From positions 620,001-684,000 of the forward strand of contig NC_044024.1 in assembly GCF_900496995.4 (NCBI RefSeq): a DNA stretch of 64,000 bases, read 5' to 3'. Of this stretch, positions 1-13,300 are shown piece after piece. This DNA comes from Aquila chrysaetos chrysaetos (taxonomy: Eukaryota; Chordata; Aves; Accipitriformes; Accipitridae). How positions within the stretch are numbered: the stretch's first letter is position 1; every line of letters begins with the position of its first letter. A program made the position numbers and the translations under genes. The notes under the pieces are model-generated. The model ran no database searches and was not told where the DNA came from. It saw only the letters and a list, made by a program, of their open reading frames with translations.

Positions 1-2164
1 TTTACTTTATTTTGTTAATACCAAATAGGATTTTGTCTAATCGAGCAGGAAAACAGATGCCCCGAGGAGCTGATGCGAGCAGCACTAGTAAAGAGGAAGG
101 AAGCACTAAATAATTGGTTGAAACTCTTGGCGTCCCAGAAAATAGTATAAACAAAGTTGTCAGACAACTGACAGAGATTCTCATGCAAGGGAAATCTATT
201 GTCCTTTTAAACTGTGTTTTCTATAACATGGATGTTTTGCCTAGCTTTCTGCTGCAGATTTACAAACACAATATTCATCCTCCAGCAAGACAGCTCTTCT
301 AAATCCATATAGCTAGCTTCACATTTGTAACACATCCAAAAGGCTTTGCTTTCAGCAAAACTGATGGACGCTGTAGAGTACGTGCTTCAAGGGATCACAG
401 AATGTACCAGCTTGAAAGAAATTTCAAGTGTGTGTTGATATGCTGGACCAGCTTCATTACATGCCTGGGCTGAACTGCTGCAAGGAAGATTATATAACAA
501 CAGTTTTATATTCTCTGTGGCTCATTGACAGTTCCTTGTTTGGCACAAACAAGACCAGAAAGTTAGTATTTCAGGCTACTCTGTGTAGGTTAGAACATGA
601 TACTGCATCAGTTCATTTTTGAAGGATTACAACTGTGTCTAGATGGAATAAAAAACATGAAACAAAATTCATCAAAATAAGCAAAGTGTTGCTCTGCAGG
701 AACTAGCAGAGCTACAAAGACACAGCTTCCCCGCCACCCTTCCAGCTAACCACAGCAAATGTTCCCAGCTTCAGGGGAAGGAGAGGAGACCAGACACCAG
801 GAATGGAATCTGGTGCTCGATGTAAAGGCACAAGAAACAATACCATGAAGCTTCCCTTCACTCAGTAAAAAGACAGCAGCTTGCAGTATCTACAGGGGAG
901 GGGAATTGCAAACCGGCAGCTGGCTGGTCACAAGGATGGCAATTATAGAACAAATCTGCTAACGAGCAACGCTTTCTGGAGAGGGGTGGACACTAGGCTA
1001 GTGAAGTCTCTCTACAGCGAGGATAGGTCAGGATTTCAAAACCTGACTGGACAGAGATGGCACTTCTAGTCTCTGCTTTCAGAATAGGGCTTGATATCAA
1101 AAGGCCGGATTCCTTAGGGGAAAAATTGAAAAACAACAGAATACAAATATATGCAAGTACTGAAGACTTTTCTTGTTTAATAGGGAGCTACAGTAACTAC
1201 AGCAGCAATGTTCTTTCTTTTTTTTATTTTATTAGTAAAGCTGCCAGTTTCTTGACGTTTCAGAAAAATGAGACATCTGCCGATAATTTGCAAGCACAAA
1301 AAGACTCCCCAAATGAACTTGCAACAACAGTTTATGAAAGTATCCAGAACATCACATGATGAACAATAATCATGTCTAAAAAGAAGGCTTTGGGCAATAT
1401 GGTTCCAGGTACAGCTATGTAAAATTTTAAAGTCAATACATGTCAGTCATTGGCTGAGCAGGGCACAGACCAACACTCCACTTTGTAGCATTTCTGTTCT
1501 CTGTTCAGTCCACCAAAGGGTAAGAGAAGGGTGGTAACCAGTAACAGCTTTCCTTACCTCCATTCCCAGTATGGGACAAGACTGTGGCCATTCAAATGCA
1601 AACCTAGCATTGAAGACTTGAACTTGAGAATGCTGGTTTTAACTGTTAAAGCCTTTCCTGAGATTTCATAACATTTTAAAGCATAGTAAGATACTACTCA
1701 ACCATATATCAGAGCAAGTATTGATTGTACAGTCCTGCTAATTGTATGGTTCTTGCTATGTTGGTTGCTTGGTGCATTACAAGGCAGGTGTGCCCTACAG
1801 TGCCTGGCATTGCAGTTTTCTTATTGTTCGGAGCAGGAACCCACCTGGCTCCTGCACCCAAGCTGCCTTTCCAGGGCAAAAGGATGCTGGCAGTAGGGCA
1901 CTGCATGCACCAGCCTTGTCCTGCTGTGGGCTTAAGACATTGCTAAACTGGGCAGCTAGACCCAAGAGTTGGAAAGTGCTACTGAGTCTCCAGATTTAGA
2001 CATATTCTGTACAGACAGTATGAGATTTACTGATAAACAGAAACCTAGAAACAAAGCGCTTTGTCTGATCCAGCTGTCTCCTGTAATGCATACGCATGGA
2101 TACATCTCCTTCATTTTCTGGGTTCTTGTCATTCACATGGGCTGAAAGAACTCCAGCGCACGCT

Positions 2165-2186
2165 TGTGTGTGTGCGCGTGCACACA
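2165..2186. repeat. Alternating purine-pyrimidine (GT/GC/CA) run
   Basis: These 22 bases alternate strictly between pyrimidine and purine: TG repeats, then CGCG, then TG and CA repeats. This is a short microsatellite of the kind that can adopt Z-DNA. No function is implied. Confidence 0.7.
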
Positions 2187-5100
2187 TCTATGTATGCTGT
2201 TAAGGCTGGAATTGGAGCAGCAAAGATAAAGCCTAAGAAATAAACACAACATATCTCTCCCCATGGGAGCAGTATTCTAGAAATACTGCTCAGGATGCAG
2301 AAAGGCTTGAATTCTCTGTTGCCTCCTTATGCCAGGATTTACTGCCCTGTAATGATGTCACTAACATCATTTTGTACTATAAGCCAAAACTTTTCAATAC
2401 TAATTGAAGGGCCATAGGAGGCAAATCACTGCAAACCTGTTTTACCAGCAGGTTACTTTTGTACTGCAAAAGAACACTTGGTGAACATAAACCCATCCAG
2501 CCTCTCAGAGTTTTCTTTAAATTATTCTCACCTCTGTTAAGGGTAAGATGTTGTGCTACATCTGTCCTAGTCACTTCAGATTCCTGCACCAAAAGGTTTC
2601 TTTATTTTGATTCACTGGAGACACTTTGGAGACTCTATACTACCCGTATAGCGATTTTAAGTCAATAGTGTATTATTATTAGCAGGACAAAATGTATTAC
2701 ATCTTTTTATGACAATCTATCTATACCTCCACCTCACTGATCTTTACCATCCTTAAATTTCTTCATTCTTTCTATGCAGTATCACCTCAGAATACCTACG
2801 TTATAGACTGCACAATTTGCTGTGCAGCATGAGAAGAATTCAGTTACAATCTTTAGGATGTAGAGCCTCAATCCATGAGAAACACATTACCCTGCAGCAT
2901 TCTGGTATTTCTTACGCTACAGAAAATTTAAAAAAGACTTGAGACCAATAGGAACTTCAAGGAGGTTGTTACTTACAGCAAGCAATTGCTACGGCATCAG
3001 TGCAGTGGTTGACCCAGAGACAGTTCCCATTTGTACATGAACACAACATGCTTTTTTTCTGTCCAGTCTGCAGGTGAAACCTGAGGTCTCCACTGGGATG
3101 CTGTCCATCCAGTCCTGGTCAGTGGAGACACACGACTGTAAGTACTTTTTATGGTGAACAGATACACCACCACTAACTCATCATTACAAGTGGGTCTAAT
3201 AAACAACCACCATCATTTTCACTTTCCACACAAAGAAGCTGCATTTGGACCAGCTGTGGTGGTCTTCGCTGTCATGTCACTCTCAGTGGGATGTCCCTTC
3301 AGAATAGGTGGGGTGGGGTGAGAAACAGTTGACATAGCTATTGCCCAGATGTGTCAGTGCTGTGTGCAAATAGCTCTCCTGCAGACTAGCGGGCTTTTTT
3401 CCCATCGTTGCACTTAGTAGCTGTAAAAAAATGAAAGGTGGAGAGGGTGAGACAACCCTTCACACCTGTGTGTTACAACTATTTTGCTATTTATGGCTTT
3501 CTTTTCCAAGTCATCTAAGTGAGGTTCCCTTGCCAAATACTTTTCATCTCTACTGTCTCCCTTGGGGTTGCACTATTCTAGTTTTCCTTTTAATTTATTA
3601 CACAAGCATGCTTCTTCCTTATTCCAGAGAGTCAGAGCAGTTCCTCAGAAAGTGCACATAAGCAGTACACACCAGCCAGGCCTGGATTTACCTGACCAGG
3701 GCAAGCCTAAGGACACATCTGATCCACCTTGCCTGTTATTCCAGGATGCTGCATGGTCTGCAGTGTGGAATACAGTTGCGGCTGCTCAGCTCCTCCAGCC
3801 TCCTTGCATCTGCCTCCAGGTCAGTGCCCCAGGGTGTGTATTAGTCAGCAAAGGAGCCACTTATGGTGCAGAAGAGAAGAGACAAAAACTATCCATTTCA
3901 CAAGCTTGCCTTGCTCTGTAAGGGACAAAGGGTGCTTTTCATACCAGCTCATCCAATGCTCTGTAGGAAAAGCTCTGTGCTCAGTTAAGGGAGGCAAGGA
4001 GCTCAGAAAAGACAGTAGATGGGGACACTCTAGAGAGAACTCAAGATTGAAGAGAAATGGCTTAAAAACTGGCATGGGAGTGATGCAGGTTATCTCGGTG
4101 CAGTGTGCATAGATAGATTTAACAATCGAGGAGTTTGCATTTGCACATTTGGTCTCTGGCTTACCGATGTCTGGATCACAAATTGCCTGGGAAAAGATTT
4201 TTCACAAAGAAGGATGGATAAGAAGACTAAAGGGAAAAAATCTGAAAAATCAGCTCTGCTTACATGCAGCTTAAATACAGTGTCGTAGCATTTGGGAGAT
4301 TTACAGTCTCTTGCTGTCTAACGGTTGTGTTATCAGCAAGCTCTGTGATAGTGGATCTGTATAGCTGTCCTCAGTCGCCACTCCTCCTTAGAAACATTCC
4401 AGCCGCCTGGAGCAGTGATCAGCTCTGTCCTGAGCTGGGTTTTGCTTCCAGTGCTCCAGTCTGTGTGTGCTGCTATTCAGAGTTTCAGGAAAGGCAAAAT
4501 ATGTTAGTGCAGGAGTAAGTATCACACTGCCTCAAGTTTTAATAAAGATCTAGGATGCGTTAAACTACTTCAGTCACACAGTGTCTTTACCTGATGAAAG
4601 AATGGACTCCTCCTCAGTGTCCAATTAGCAGTGAAAATATGCTTATGAAGTAAATTGTGCAAAGTCTTACACCTCTAGGACATTGCATCAGAGTTTTTGT
4701 GACCTATACTGTAACAACGTGATAGAGATACGTAGTTTTACTGAAGTTGCCAGTGGGCAAATTCCTTCCCACAGCAGCTCATACTACAAACGACACAACC
4801 TAATCCCCTCAATCACACTCTTAGATGAGCCATGATGCATCTTTCCTCTATGATATTCTTTAGATATGTTACAGGGTCTTTAAACACCAGTGTTGGAAAT
4901 AAGAACTTAAAACAACCTCCGAGACGTACTGAGGAAAAGCTGTGCCTGCTAAGATGAGATAAAGACCAGTAACGTTAGAAACTTCAGATAAAGGAAAATG
5001 TTCTGATGCTTCCTTGAGATCCTCAGAGTATTCAAACAAGCAGCAACAACCTAACATCAACTGTGTATTTAAGCCTGGATGAAACGCTGGCCTGCTGAAG

Positions 5101-5737
5101 GCAGCAGCAAAGCACCCATGGACTTCAGTGGAATCAATGAATCTCCATCAGCCTCTGGTATCTCACCCTAGGTGGTCATCCCTGTCCAGCAATGGAAGTG
5201 GCCTTATCCCAGGCTTCTCCCAGCTGTACACTGAGAAAATGGATCTGTGAGCAGTGCTGCCTTGGACCAGATTTCATATAGGAACTTAGAAGTCACAACC
5301 CCATGTATTACTTCCCCAGCTCCTGAGGAACTTCAAACTCTGCCCAAAATGCAATTGTGTAAGACATGATAAATGGTACAAATGTGTGTTTCATTAGGAA
5401 TGAAGTTTCTTAAAGTTCTCAGCACTGTAATGATTGCCTTTGATTAAATGGACCAAGCACTTCAGTCATTTCATTAAGGTGCATGAACAGGCTGTTCTGA
5501 AAATCTGTCTCCAATTTGTGAGAGAAGGAGGATACGTTAGTGATTCTTTGGAGGTGACAGGGATGAATTTGGGCAAAGAGAAGAATAACATTTCAGGTGA
5601 TTGTAACTATTCCAGAAATATTATCTAAGACATCTGCTTAGTCCTGTATTTAAAGCAAGATTTGTTTCAAAACGTGTGAACAAAGGCATTTGAAAGCCAC
5701 TGTGCAGGTCTGCTGCTTTCTGTGCAAGGATGCGGCT

Positions 5738-5752
5738 GGTTGCTGAGCAACC
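5738..5752. promoter_or_regulatory. X-box-like perfect inverted repeat
   Basis: GGTTGCTGAGCAACC is two 7-bp arms around one central base. It resembles the RFX X-box (GTTGCC..GGCAAC half-sites). It lies about 14 kb upstream of the AR start, so any regulatory role is speculative; one such match could occur by chance. Confidence 0.2.
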
Positions 5753-7407
5753 TGGCGCTGGCCTGATGCCACTCCTGGGCAGGGACCGGCCGGCAGATCT
5801 TGCCGCATGCCTTGAATTGATCAAACTCATCTTCTCCTAAGTGCTTTCTTCTTGAGAGGTAATGATGCTCAATCAATTCCGCCCCCTTGCTGGGACAAGG
5901 CATGCAGGGTGACTGATGGACAGAGCAGGATACTCTCACTAATCTCTGCCATAGACATGATCAAAACTGAAGGCAGCAGCAAGGAGCCAGGCAATTGCTC
6001 TCCCAGGAGCATGTGAGGTTTGGGCTTTCCTGGGTAAAAGCAGCATGAGTGTTAGACATCAAGGAGAGGTACAGGGGAGAGTTAAGCAACCTGTGATCCT
6101 AAATCAGAAGGATGCAACATATTGAGCAAGAAGAGATGTAAGACATTCTTACCGTTCAGAATTAAAATAGAGGAAAGTGAAAACACTTTCTGCACCCATC
6201 TGCAAAGACAATTTTTAAAGCCTCTTAACCCGCCCACACAAACTCACACGTCTATGTGACAAGGCAAAGTTAGCAGTCCAGGTTTGACACAAATGGCCAA
6301 AATATTTAAAATTTTAACAAATGTGCTACTTCTGTGTAGCACTAGGCAATCTAAGAATAACAGACTCAGTCAAATAATGAGGAAAAGCTGTGGGTGGTAG
6401 GGGTAATGAAGCCTGGTTTCCTACAGATTTCTGCCTTGTTACCGTCTGTAGGTGCTGACTGGTTGGAGGTCTCGGAGGCTGTCTGCTGTACCAGCTCTCT
6501 GGATCCTAATAACCCATCAGCTCACATTGTGGTTCCCTCAGCGACAGCATCTGGAAGAGGTACAAATAAGATCTCTCTTACCTACTTGCATGTTTCTTTC
6601 TCCCGAATAACATGGCCTTCATTGCCACTGAATCCTTGGTTTCCTGTCATAATTAGGTGAGAACAGTAACAAGTTCAACTACACACATGCGCAAGCACTC
6701 ACACCAAGGCTGGAAGTGCCTTTGGCTGTTCAAGCTGCCTCTGCCTTAGGCAGAGAGCAGGATGCCATTTGTGCTCTAGATTCTTTTTGAATATTTGCCA
6801 TTATTTCAAATGTACCACAAGAATGCTTCTTAATTTTGCCATTCAGGCTACTGTGGTTGGAAAGGACTTCATTATTTCAACATTTATGGGATATTAATAA
6901 AGCAGGTCTTCTGCAGCTATAGCATAAATAGGTTAATCACTTTGTAGCTGGGATAGCACAAAAGAAGTAGTACAATCAAGATAATACTGTAAGCAATTGG
7001 CTAATGGATTATGCCTGCAACTTGCCTCAAATGAGTGGAAGCAAAACTGTTGAACTGTGTGCTATCGGCCTTATTTTACTAGAGATTAATGGTGAAAAAG
7101 TATTGATTCTGCTCCTGACAAGCTCCACAGGAGTAGGATAACATTTAAGCTCTCAATGGCTGTAGATTCGTGCTCTTAAAGATCACCTGGTGTTGAATTT
7201 TTTTCAGGAAACAAAACAAAGGAACAGCTGTTAATTTTGAGTGTAGAGAGAAAGTTTTTAATGGAATGTCCCCTATCTATCTGAAAAATGTTATTTGCTG
7301 CAATTCTGAGCAGTCACATAGGATATTCTGAGCCAAAGGATTTTATCAGAAAAAAGTATTTTCTTGCTGTCTGATGTATTTGACAGCACTTTGTAAATAA
7401 TCATTTT

Positions 7408-7535
7408 GGTACTGATCCAGCAAAGCACTTAAGCGAATACTTAACGTTAAGTACGTAAGTATTTCCTAGATTTCAGTGGGACTATTTATACACTTAAAGA
7501 TGAAAACGTGCTGAAGTGTTTTGCTGGATCAGGTC
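7408..7535. mobile_element. Palindromic MITE-like element, copy 1
   Basis: The left end CTGATCCAGCAAAGCACTT (7412-7430) is the reverse complement of the right end (7514-7532) with one mismatch. The interior is also roughly palindromic: ACTTAACGTTAAGT on the left, and a centre reading TTTCAGTGGGACTA. The layout matches a non-autonomous palindromic repeat family that I recall from sauropsid genomes, with ends like TGATCCAGCAAAGCACTTAAG. There is no coding capacity and no clear target-site duplication. A diverged second copy lies at 10206-10335. Confidence 0.6.
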
Positions 7536-8200
7536 TCTGCAGCATCTCCCCCTGCCCCTAATCAGATCTCATTCTGCTTGTGATGAAGTCAGAAAAAGTG
7601 CGTGTTCAGTAATGCAGAATCAAGGCCATCATCTTTTTTTTTTTTTTTTAGCTTCTCATGCATTTAAGTTGACTTTCTCTGAACCGAAAGACAAAGCTCT
7701 CAGTGACATCCACAGATCAAACCTAAGCCTATGGTCAAGGTCCCTTTTAAATATCTATATGGGACTTTAAAATTCACCCTTTAAAAAAGTATTTACAAAT
7801 AGATACAATTTACCTCAATACATGCTGTCAAGAGAATGGGAAGAAAAAATTCAAAGCCTTATCAAATTCAAGTTGAGAATAGGTTATCTCCAAAATATTG
7901 CATGATGCCTAAAGCAGGAGGGCCATGGAACAACCTCTTTTTCATACTGTTCTCTCAGGATATTTTGTCTGCTGCCTCTGCCTTCTGGAAAGCAGAGAGG
8001 CCAACGCAGCTAGAGAAAGGCAGGCTTTTGAGCCCTGCTTTCCTTCACTCTCAGTGAGGGTTGGGGAATATGGGAGAGAAGAAAGCTGGATTGTTTTTTA
8101 TCCTTCTTTGACCTGGTAGTCCTGTCAGTCGGAAGAATCCTGCTCTGTTTATCGAGCAAGCTGTCTCTGGGACTGACTGAGGGAGAAGAAATATGAAATA
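7536..8200. other. Intergenic spacer with a poly(T) run
   Basis: This is non-coding sequence between the MITE and the CR1 fragment. It contains a 16-base T run at 7634-7649. I see no gene in it. Confidence 0.6.
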
Positions 8201-8322
8201 GAATCATAGAACGGTTTGGCTTGGAAGGGACCTTAAAGATCATCTAGTTCCAACCCCCTTGCCATGGGCAGGGATGCCTTCCACTAGACCAGGTTGCTCA
8301 AAGTCCCATCCAACCTGGATAA
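8201..8322 (-). mobile_element. CR1 LINE 3'-end fragment
   Basis: The block begins GAATCATAGAACGGTTTGGC and continues with TTGGAAGGGACC, AAAGATCATCTAG, TCCAACCCCC, ATGGGCAGGGATGCC, CCACTAGACCAGG and CAACCTGG. This is the reverse complement of the 3' end of the avian CR1 retrotransposon, whose 3' terminus ends in ATTCTATG repeats. The element therefore lies on the minus strand with its 3' end at 8201. It is 5'-truncated to about 120 bp, as most CR1 copies are, and carries no ORF. It is the clearest bird-type signal in the window. Confidence 0.92.
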
Positions 8323-8419
8323 CTTTTCTAACCATGACTGATTTGCAACTAGCCATATGTGGAAAAAGCTTGGAGTCAGAGCACAAGAAAGAGAAAAAAA
8401 AGCTGTGAGTGCTGTTCCC

Positions 8420-8590
8420 AGGCCTGCCACTGACTCACTGTCTGATCGCCACCAGGTCATGCTGCTGCACAGCCACCTCACATTTCCTGGGGTGGGAAAC
8501 TGGGACAATTAGTGGTACCACCACCTCCCTCTTCCCAATCTGCATTGAGGTTCAATTTTAAAAAGTTTGTAAGGCATTTTGGTGCTCCCA
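8420..8590 (+). mobile_element. MIR-like ancient SINE relic
   Basis: Words in order match a MIR-family SINE in forward orientation. They are CCTGCCACTGACTCACTGTC, then CAGGTCATG, then AAACTGGGACAATTAGTGGT followed by ACCACC, then GAGGTTCAATTTTAAAA, then TTTGTAAGGCATTTTGGTG. These correspond to the MIR core (CTGCCACTTACTAGCTGTG, AAATGGGGATAATAATAG, GAGGATTAAATGAG, TGTAAAGCGCTTTG). Divergence is high, as expected for an insertion that predates birds. The call rests on recalled consensus words, not on an alignment. Confidence 0.6.
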
Positions 8591-10205
8591 AATGGGGAAG
8601 CCGCAGGAATGGGAAAAGCAGAGATGTCTGACAGTTTTCTACCTATTTGATCAAAGAGATGAAATTTCTAAAGGCTACAGATCTGAACCCCTCTGTATTT
8701 CCACTGATTTTTCCTTCACATTTTAGGAATACACTCAAAATGCTTTGCTTTTATAACTGTAGTGTATGTCTCCCTGATGTAAGTCAGAGGTTACCTGAAA
8801 TCTGAAAACTCCCTGCATCCTGCTGAGCAAACTGAACCCTGAATGGGGAGGGTGAAGCAAGGTGTGACAGCACCCATCCTGCATGCAGAAGTCAGTACTG
8901 ATCTCTCCACTGACTTTGTTGAATGCTGATAAGTTTGGGAGGAACCGAGCATGCTAGGGATCCCGAATGTGGGGCAGACTGCCCTGTGATGCAGAGCTAC
9001 AATTTATCTCCTTCCTTCCCTGCTCCCCTTGTGCTCCCCTTCCCTGGGCCAGGTGTTAAATGCATATTCTGGCCCTACTGGCTGCTCCAGTCAGCTGCCT
9101 CCGTGGCAGAGCCATCCCAGTTCTCCACTGCCTGGCCACCTGCTCCCTGCAGGAGAGAGGGAAGAGCCCCCCAAAAAGAGTGACAGCAAAAGGAGATATC
9201 CAATGTATCCAGGGGGCATAGAGGGGACAGCAAAGGTGGTTCTGTGAAAGAAGGTGGGAATTCCCATCCAGTTCCTCCCAGGAGTGATATCTCAGGAAAT
9301 AGCACTGATTGGCTGACACTAATTTGAAATTCTTCCTGGCAGATCAGTGTTTCAGAGTATTAATAAGCTGTAAATGTTAATGAAACTACCGTGTTCATTA
9401 GAATTGATCCTTTTTTTTCTTTTTTTTTCTTTTTTTTTTTTTAATATTTTTCCAATAGCTCTAGCTGGCAATTTCAGTGAAAGGCAGAACACTGACTGTG
9501 GCCATGGGAATGAACTTGCTTTCTATCAAGGAGACCTGACCCCTGGAGAGTATAAGGGTGAGCATAGGGGAAGCCTGCACCATGGTATGGTACCTATTTT
9601 CCTAATTTCTCCGTTGCTTTTGACTGAACACTCTTACCCCCCTGTTCAAATCTGCACCCAGCCCACTGCTCAAATTGGAGTGTTGCCAATTACACAGAGC
9701 AAAAGTTGTGGAGAGTTGAATCTTGTTTTTTGAACTGCTCGGATGGAGGGGCAAGGGCAGTTGCAGGGGAAGACGAATTATTTGCAAGCTCTTCTTCAGA
9801 CCCCTTCTGAGCTGGCATGTCCAAGTTTCCCTGCAGAACTGCAGAATTATGTTTTTAAATAGTCACAGTCTTGAACCAGTGCCCAATAATTGTCCTCGAC
9901 CAAAGAGCTCTCCACATTTCAACAGCACCATTGGCTTCAGTGGGTAGGTGTTGGTTAGGGGGATGAATCCTGAGCTCAGCAGGTGAATACACGAGTAAGA
10001 CCGGGACAGAGCTCCCATACAGAAGGACTCAATTTAAGACCAAACAAGTCAGCGCTGCACGCTGTTTGTGTTACTTGTACCCCAAACAGCAAATGCCTGT
10101 CACACCTTTTTTCTATTGTTTTCTGCTATGGCAAGCCCCACCGCAAGTCACTGAAATACAGAAAAATCTTTTCACAGAAGGTAATAAGTTTTCCCTCATT
10201 GTGCA
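8591..10205. other. Intergenic spacer with a T-rich tract
   Basis: No gene is seen. A T-rich tract interrupted by two C bases runs from 9411 to 9442. Around 9917-9945 the words CACCATTGGCTTCAGTGGG resemble the centre of palindromic sauropsid repeats, but too weakly to annotate. Confidence 0.55.
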
Positions 10206-10335
10206 AGGCCCTTATCCAATAAAGCATGGTGGACACATGCTAAATTTTAAGCACAGAGGCCTTATAGACTTGAACATAACAATTATTTTGCCTAAAGTTA
10301 ACAGCATATGAGTACTATTTGCTGTACCAGGGCCT
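10206..10335. mobile_element. Palindromic MITE-like element, copy 2 (diverged)
   Basis: The left end AGGCCCTTATCCAATAAAGC and the right end TTTGCTGTACCAGGGCCT form imperfect inverted ends. The interior ACATGCTAAATTTTAAGCAC on the left and CCTAAAGTTAACAGCATATG on the right follow the same pattern as the element at 7408-7535. It appears to be an older copy of the same family. A further block at about 10750-10830, starting GAGCCAGATTCTAATA, may be a relic of a related palindromic repeat but is not annotated. Confidence 0.5.
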
Positions 10336-13300
10336 AAATGCTTTGAAATGAGATGAGTACTGTAATTTTTTGGTTCCCAAAATCTTGATGATAGCATCTA
10401 AAATATTCTAACAGGAATGCTGATTTCAGTCCTTAAGCTGAAATAGAAAATGTACAGACAATGTTTGAACAAATTTATTGCAGTTAGTTTAAAAGTTTTA
10501 AAAGCATTTTTCTATGCTGTAGACAGGCACAATCAGCTCGCCGAAGATGTGTGACTTCATAGTAGAAAGAAACTGAAAATTCCATATAATAAAAGTTTCT
10601 GTCTGTGGTCAGAGTGGCAGAATAAACTGTCTGTGACAGTTGCATTCAAGAATAACTAACCATCCTCAATTTACTGTTTGTTGTCCTTTAGCACAGCCTG
10701 AAGAGTATTTATAGCTGTCATCCTATTGTATCTACAGAGCACGGAGCATTTTGAGCCAGATTCTAATATACGGGGTTGCACCGAATAGCGCTGCAATCAT
10801 CTCCTTGGAGTAAGTTCCCACAGTGTAAGATACTCAGACTCTAACTCTCACCTACCCACGTACTAAGACTGCTGCCAAATCATACTCTAACATGTTTAAG
10901 TCATACAAAAGGGAAAGGCTAATAAGATAAAGATTCCTAGTTAATACAATTAGAAAAGGCATCCCAAAGGATTTTATTATGGAAGCAATTGCAGCATATA
11001 GTTAGCTCTGTATATGATTACATATATAAATACTGAGAACCCCCCTTGAATCAGTGGAGGCCAGGCCCAGCTCTCAGCACATACTGTCTTTTATAGGCTG
11101 GTGTTAACTGGCATTTCCTTGTGACGGTGTTTAATTTTAACTTTAAGGCAATTCTCTCAGCCAGCTAAAATACTGTGCAAGGATGAGAATCTGTTTTAAG
11201 TTTGCAAAGCTTGCATCTCAGTTGCAAACTGTACCTTACCCACGTATCTATAATCTTCTGGTGCAATCATTTCCACTGCCACAACTGACAAGCATGTACC
11301 AAGCTACTACAAGAAACCCCTGTGCTGTTCTTTTCCTCCCATTCTGAAAAGTCAATGCCTCCTTAATCTTTCTAGGGATGAGCAATTGTATAATGTCTCC
11401 AGAGAGCATTTTCACCTGTTACAAAACTCCTGATCTAATTCAGCTGCTTGCCAGGGAAAGCCTCCTTGAAGAATTACCTCCTCGTGACTTTCAAGAGAAG
11501 GTGTATGTTCCAGATGAATAAAATTAAGTCTCTGCAGAAACTTTTTTCCTGTCGCACCAAACAGAAGTAGCAGGTAATCAGGTCTGACTGGCGTTTGTCC
11601 CCACGGGGTAAGAATCCCCCTGTCTGCCCACCTCGCTACTGGCAATTTTCCCCCTCCTTCCTCTGGCCCACTCCCCCAGACGATGACCGTGTGGCCCTGC
11701 CAAGGCTTCTGAGGGGTGCTGTGGGTGAGAGAACAGCTAAAGCATTTTAGGTAGCGTAACGAAAAGCAGTATTTTGGGAACTGAATTTTTTTTGTAAGGA
11801 TTCAAAATGGTAAATGCTCATAAGGGCTGGAAGAGTCAAACTTTTAACTTTGTGAGCCTGTAGCTGTTATTGAAGACAATGTGAAAAGCCCCTCTGGCAT
11901 CAGTAACACAGAAACAAGCTATAGAAAGAACGTAGGAAAGGCTTAGGTAATGGCCGGAGTGGTGTTACCAACACCGTGATGGGTTTTGTCTTACTGTCAG
12001 TAACGTATTTTTCTGGCTAATATCCAACATTTTCTTTTTAAAGCACCTTCCATGGGCAAGTGAGGTCAGTCATTAAGATGTGAGTATGACTGGTGTTCTA
12101 AAGGGCAGTAAGGTACAGTATTAGTATAAAAACTGTCACACTTTTGGATTTAATGTAGTTAATTTTTCTCAATTTTAACTGTCGTCTTGAGGTGGGTAGC
12201 ACTAAATAGAAGCATGAAAATGGAAAGAGAGAAGTTGTTTGCTTACTTCTTTTTCATGGGAGGCAGAGTGCTGGGAGGAAGAGGAGGGAAGGAGGCCCTT
12301 ACTTGGAGAGGGGGTGGTGTGGCAGGAGGCTGGAGGACATGGGGAGTGCTTGGGTGGGTTCTTAGCAGAAGGGGAGAGACTAGCAAATCTGAGCTTCAGA
12401 ATAATTCCGGCGGCTCCCCTGACTTCTCCCAGGGGCTCTATAGTGCTGGAGGCCAACCCTGTACAGCACACGTTGCTGTGAACCACCATGACACTGGAAA
12501 TGCACGGGTGGTTTGGATAAAGCATGCTTAAAAGCTTGGAATAGAAGTAGATATTTAATCCCTTCCGCCTGTGTCTTTATGCACAAGCAGCTCTGGCAGT
12601 GAAGGAAGATGCACTTGGGTTTCCATCCAAGGCACTGGAAGCAAACGCTGCCCTTTCTCGGGGAAGCGAAGGGACAATGTGTCGCTGGAAGTCCTGCCTG
12701 TCCCTCTGGCAGTGCCGGAGCCCAGGCGATGCCATCTCCCTCTGAAGGGGAAGGACCAGTCAGGAAGTGATGGTACACTAAAAAAAATTTATATTTTATA
12801 GATTGACATTTTATTCTTGCAGGATCTGCTCTTGCTCCTTTCGCCAGCTGATTCCTAATAAGAAGAGCCATCTGCAGCTGGAAACCAAAGAGGCACCAGT
12901 GTACGGGCAGAAAATGCAACCTGATGGCTGACAAGAGGTAGCAGCATCCTTAGGAAAGGTAAAACAATGAGCTAAAAAAAATTGCTAAAAAGCTAGAGGG
13001 CCTTGGGAAGGAAAAATCAAAGCTTATTAGGTCAAATGTTAACTAAGATCCCTCATACTACTTTTTGCCGTATCTGTGTGATAAATAAATATTTTAACAT
13101 CGTTTACAATAAATTAAAACATCAATGATTTGGTCTTGTATGAGGCTCATTAGAAAGCAAATGTTAGACATTTTACTGGTAAACAAGCTTGTATAAGGAC
13201 CAAAACCGAAGCTATAGGAATACAATATAGTGAACATGGAGCTGGTTTTACAGTCGCGGAGGTCTTTATGTCAAATTTTCATGTATTCTGTTTGGGCAAA

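Larger units (their letters stand above)
1..7407. other. Upstream intergenic DNA, no gene recognised
   Basis: I see no open frame with a recognisable protein, no exon-like conserved block and no RNA gene in this stretch. The frames on both strands are short and low in complexity. It holds a purine-pyrimidine alternating run at 2165-2186 and a perfect small inverted repeat at 5738-5752. Two stretches have weak similarity to old repeats. Around 4940-5030 there is a TTGAGATCCTCAGAG-like word typical of SINE/L2 tails. At 5076-5130 there is a TGAAACGCTGGCC...GACTTCAGTGG pattern resembling a palindromic sauropsid repeat. Both are too decayed to call. Confidence 0.6.

Noticed and set aside
12380..12934. 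184-codon minus-strand open frame upstream of AR
   Set aside because: No domain, signal peptide or exon structure supports it, and the plus strand has overlapping open frames.
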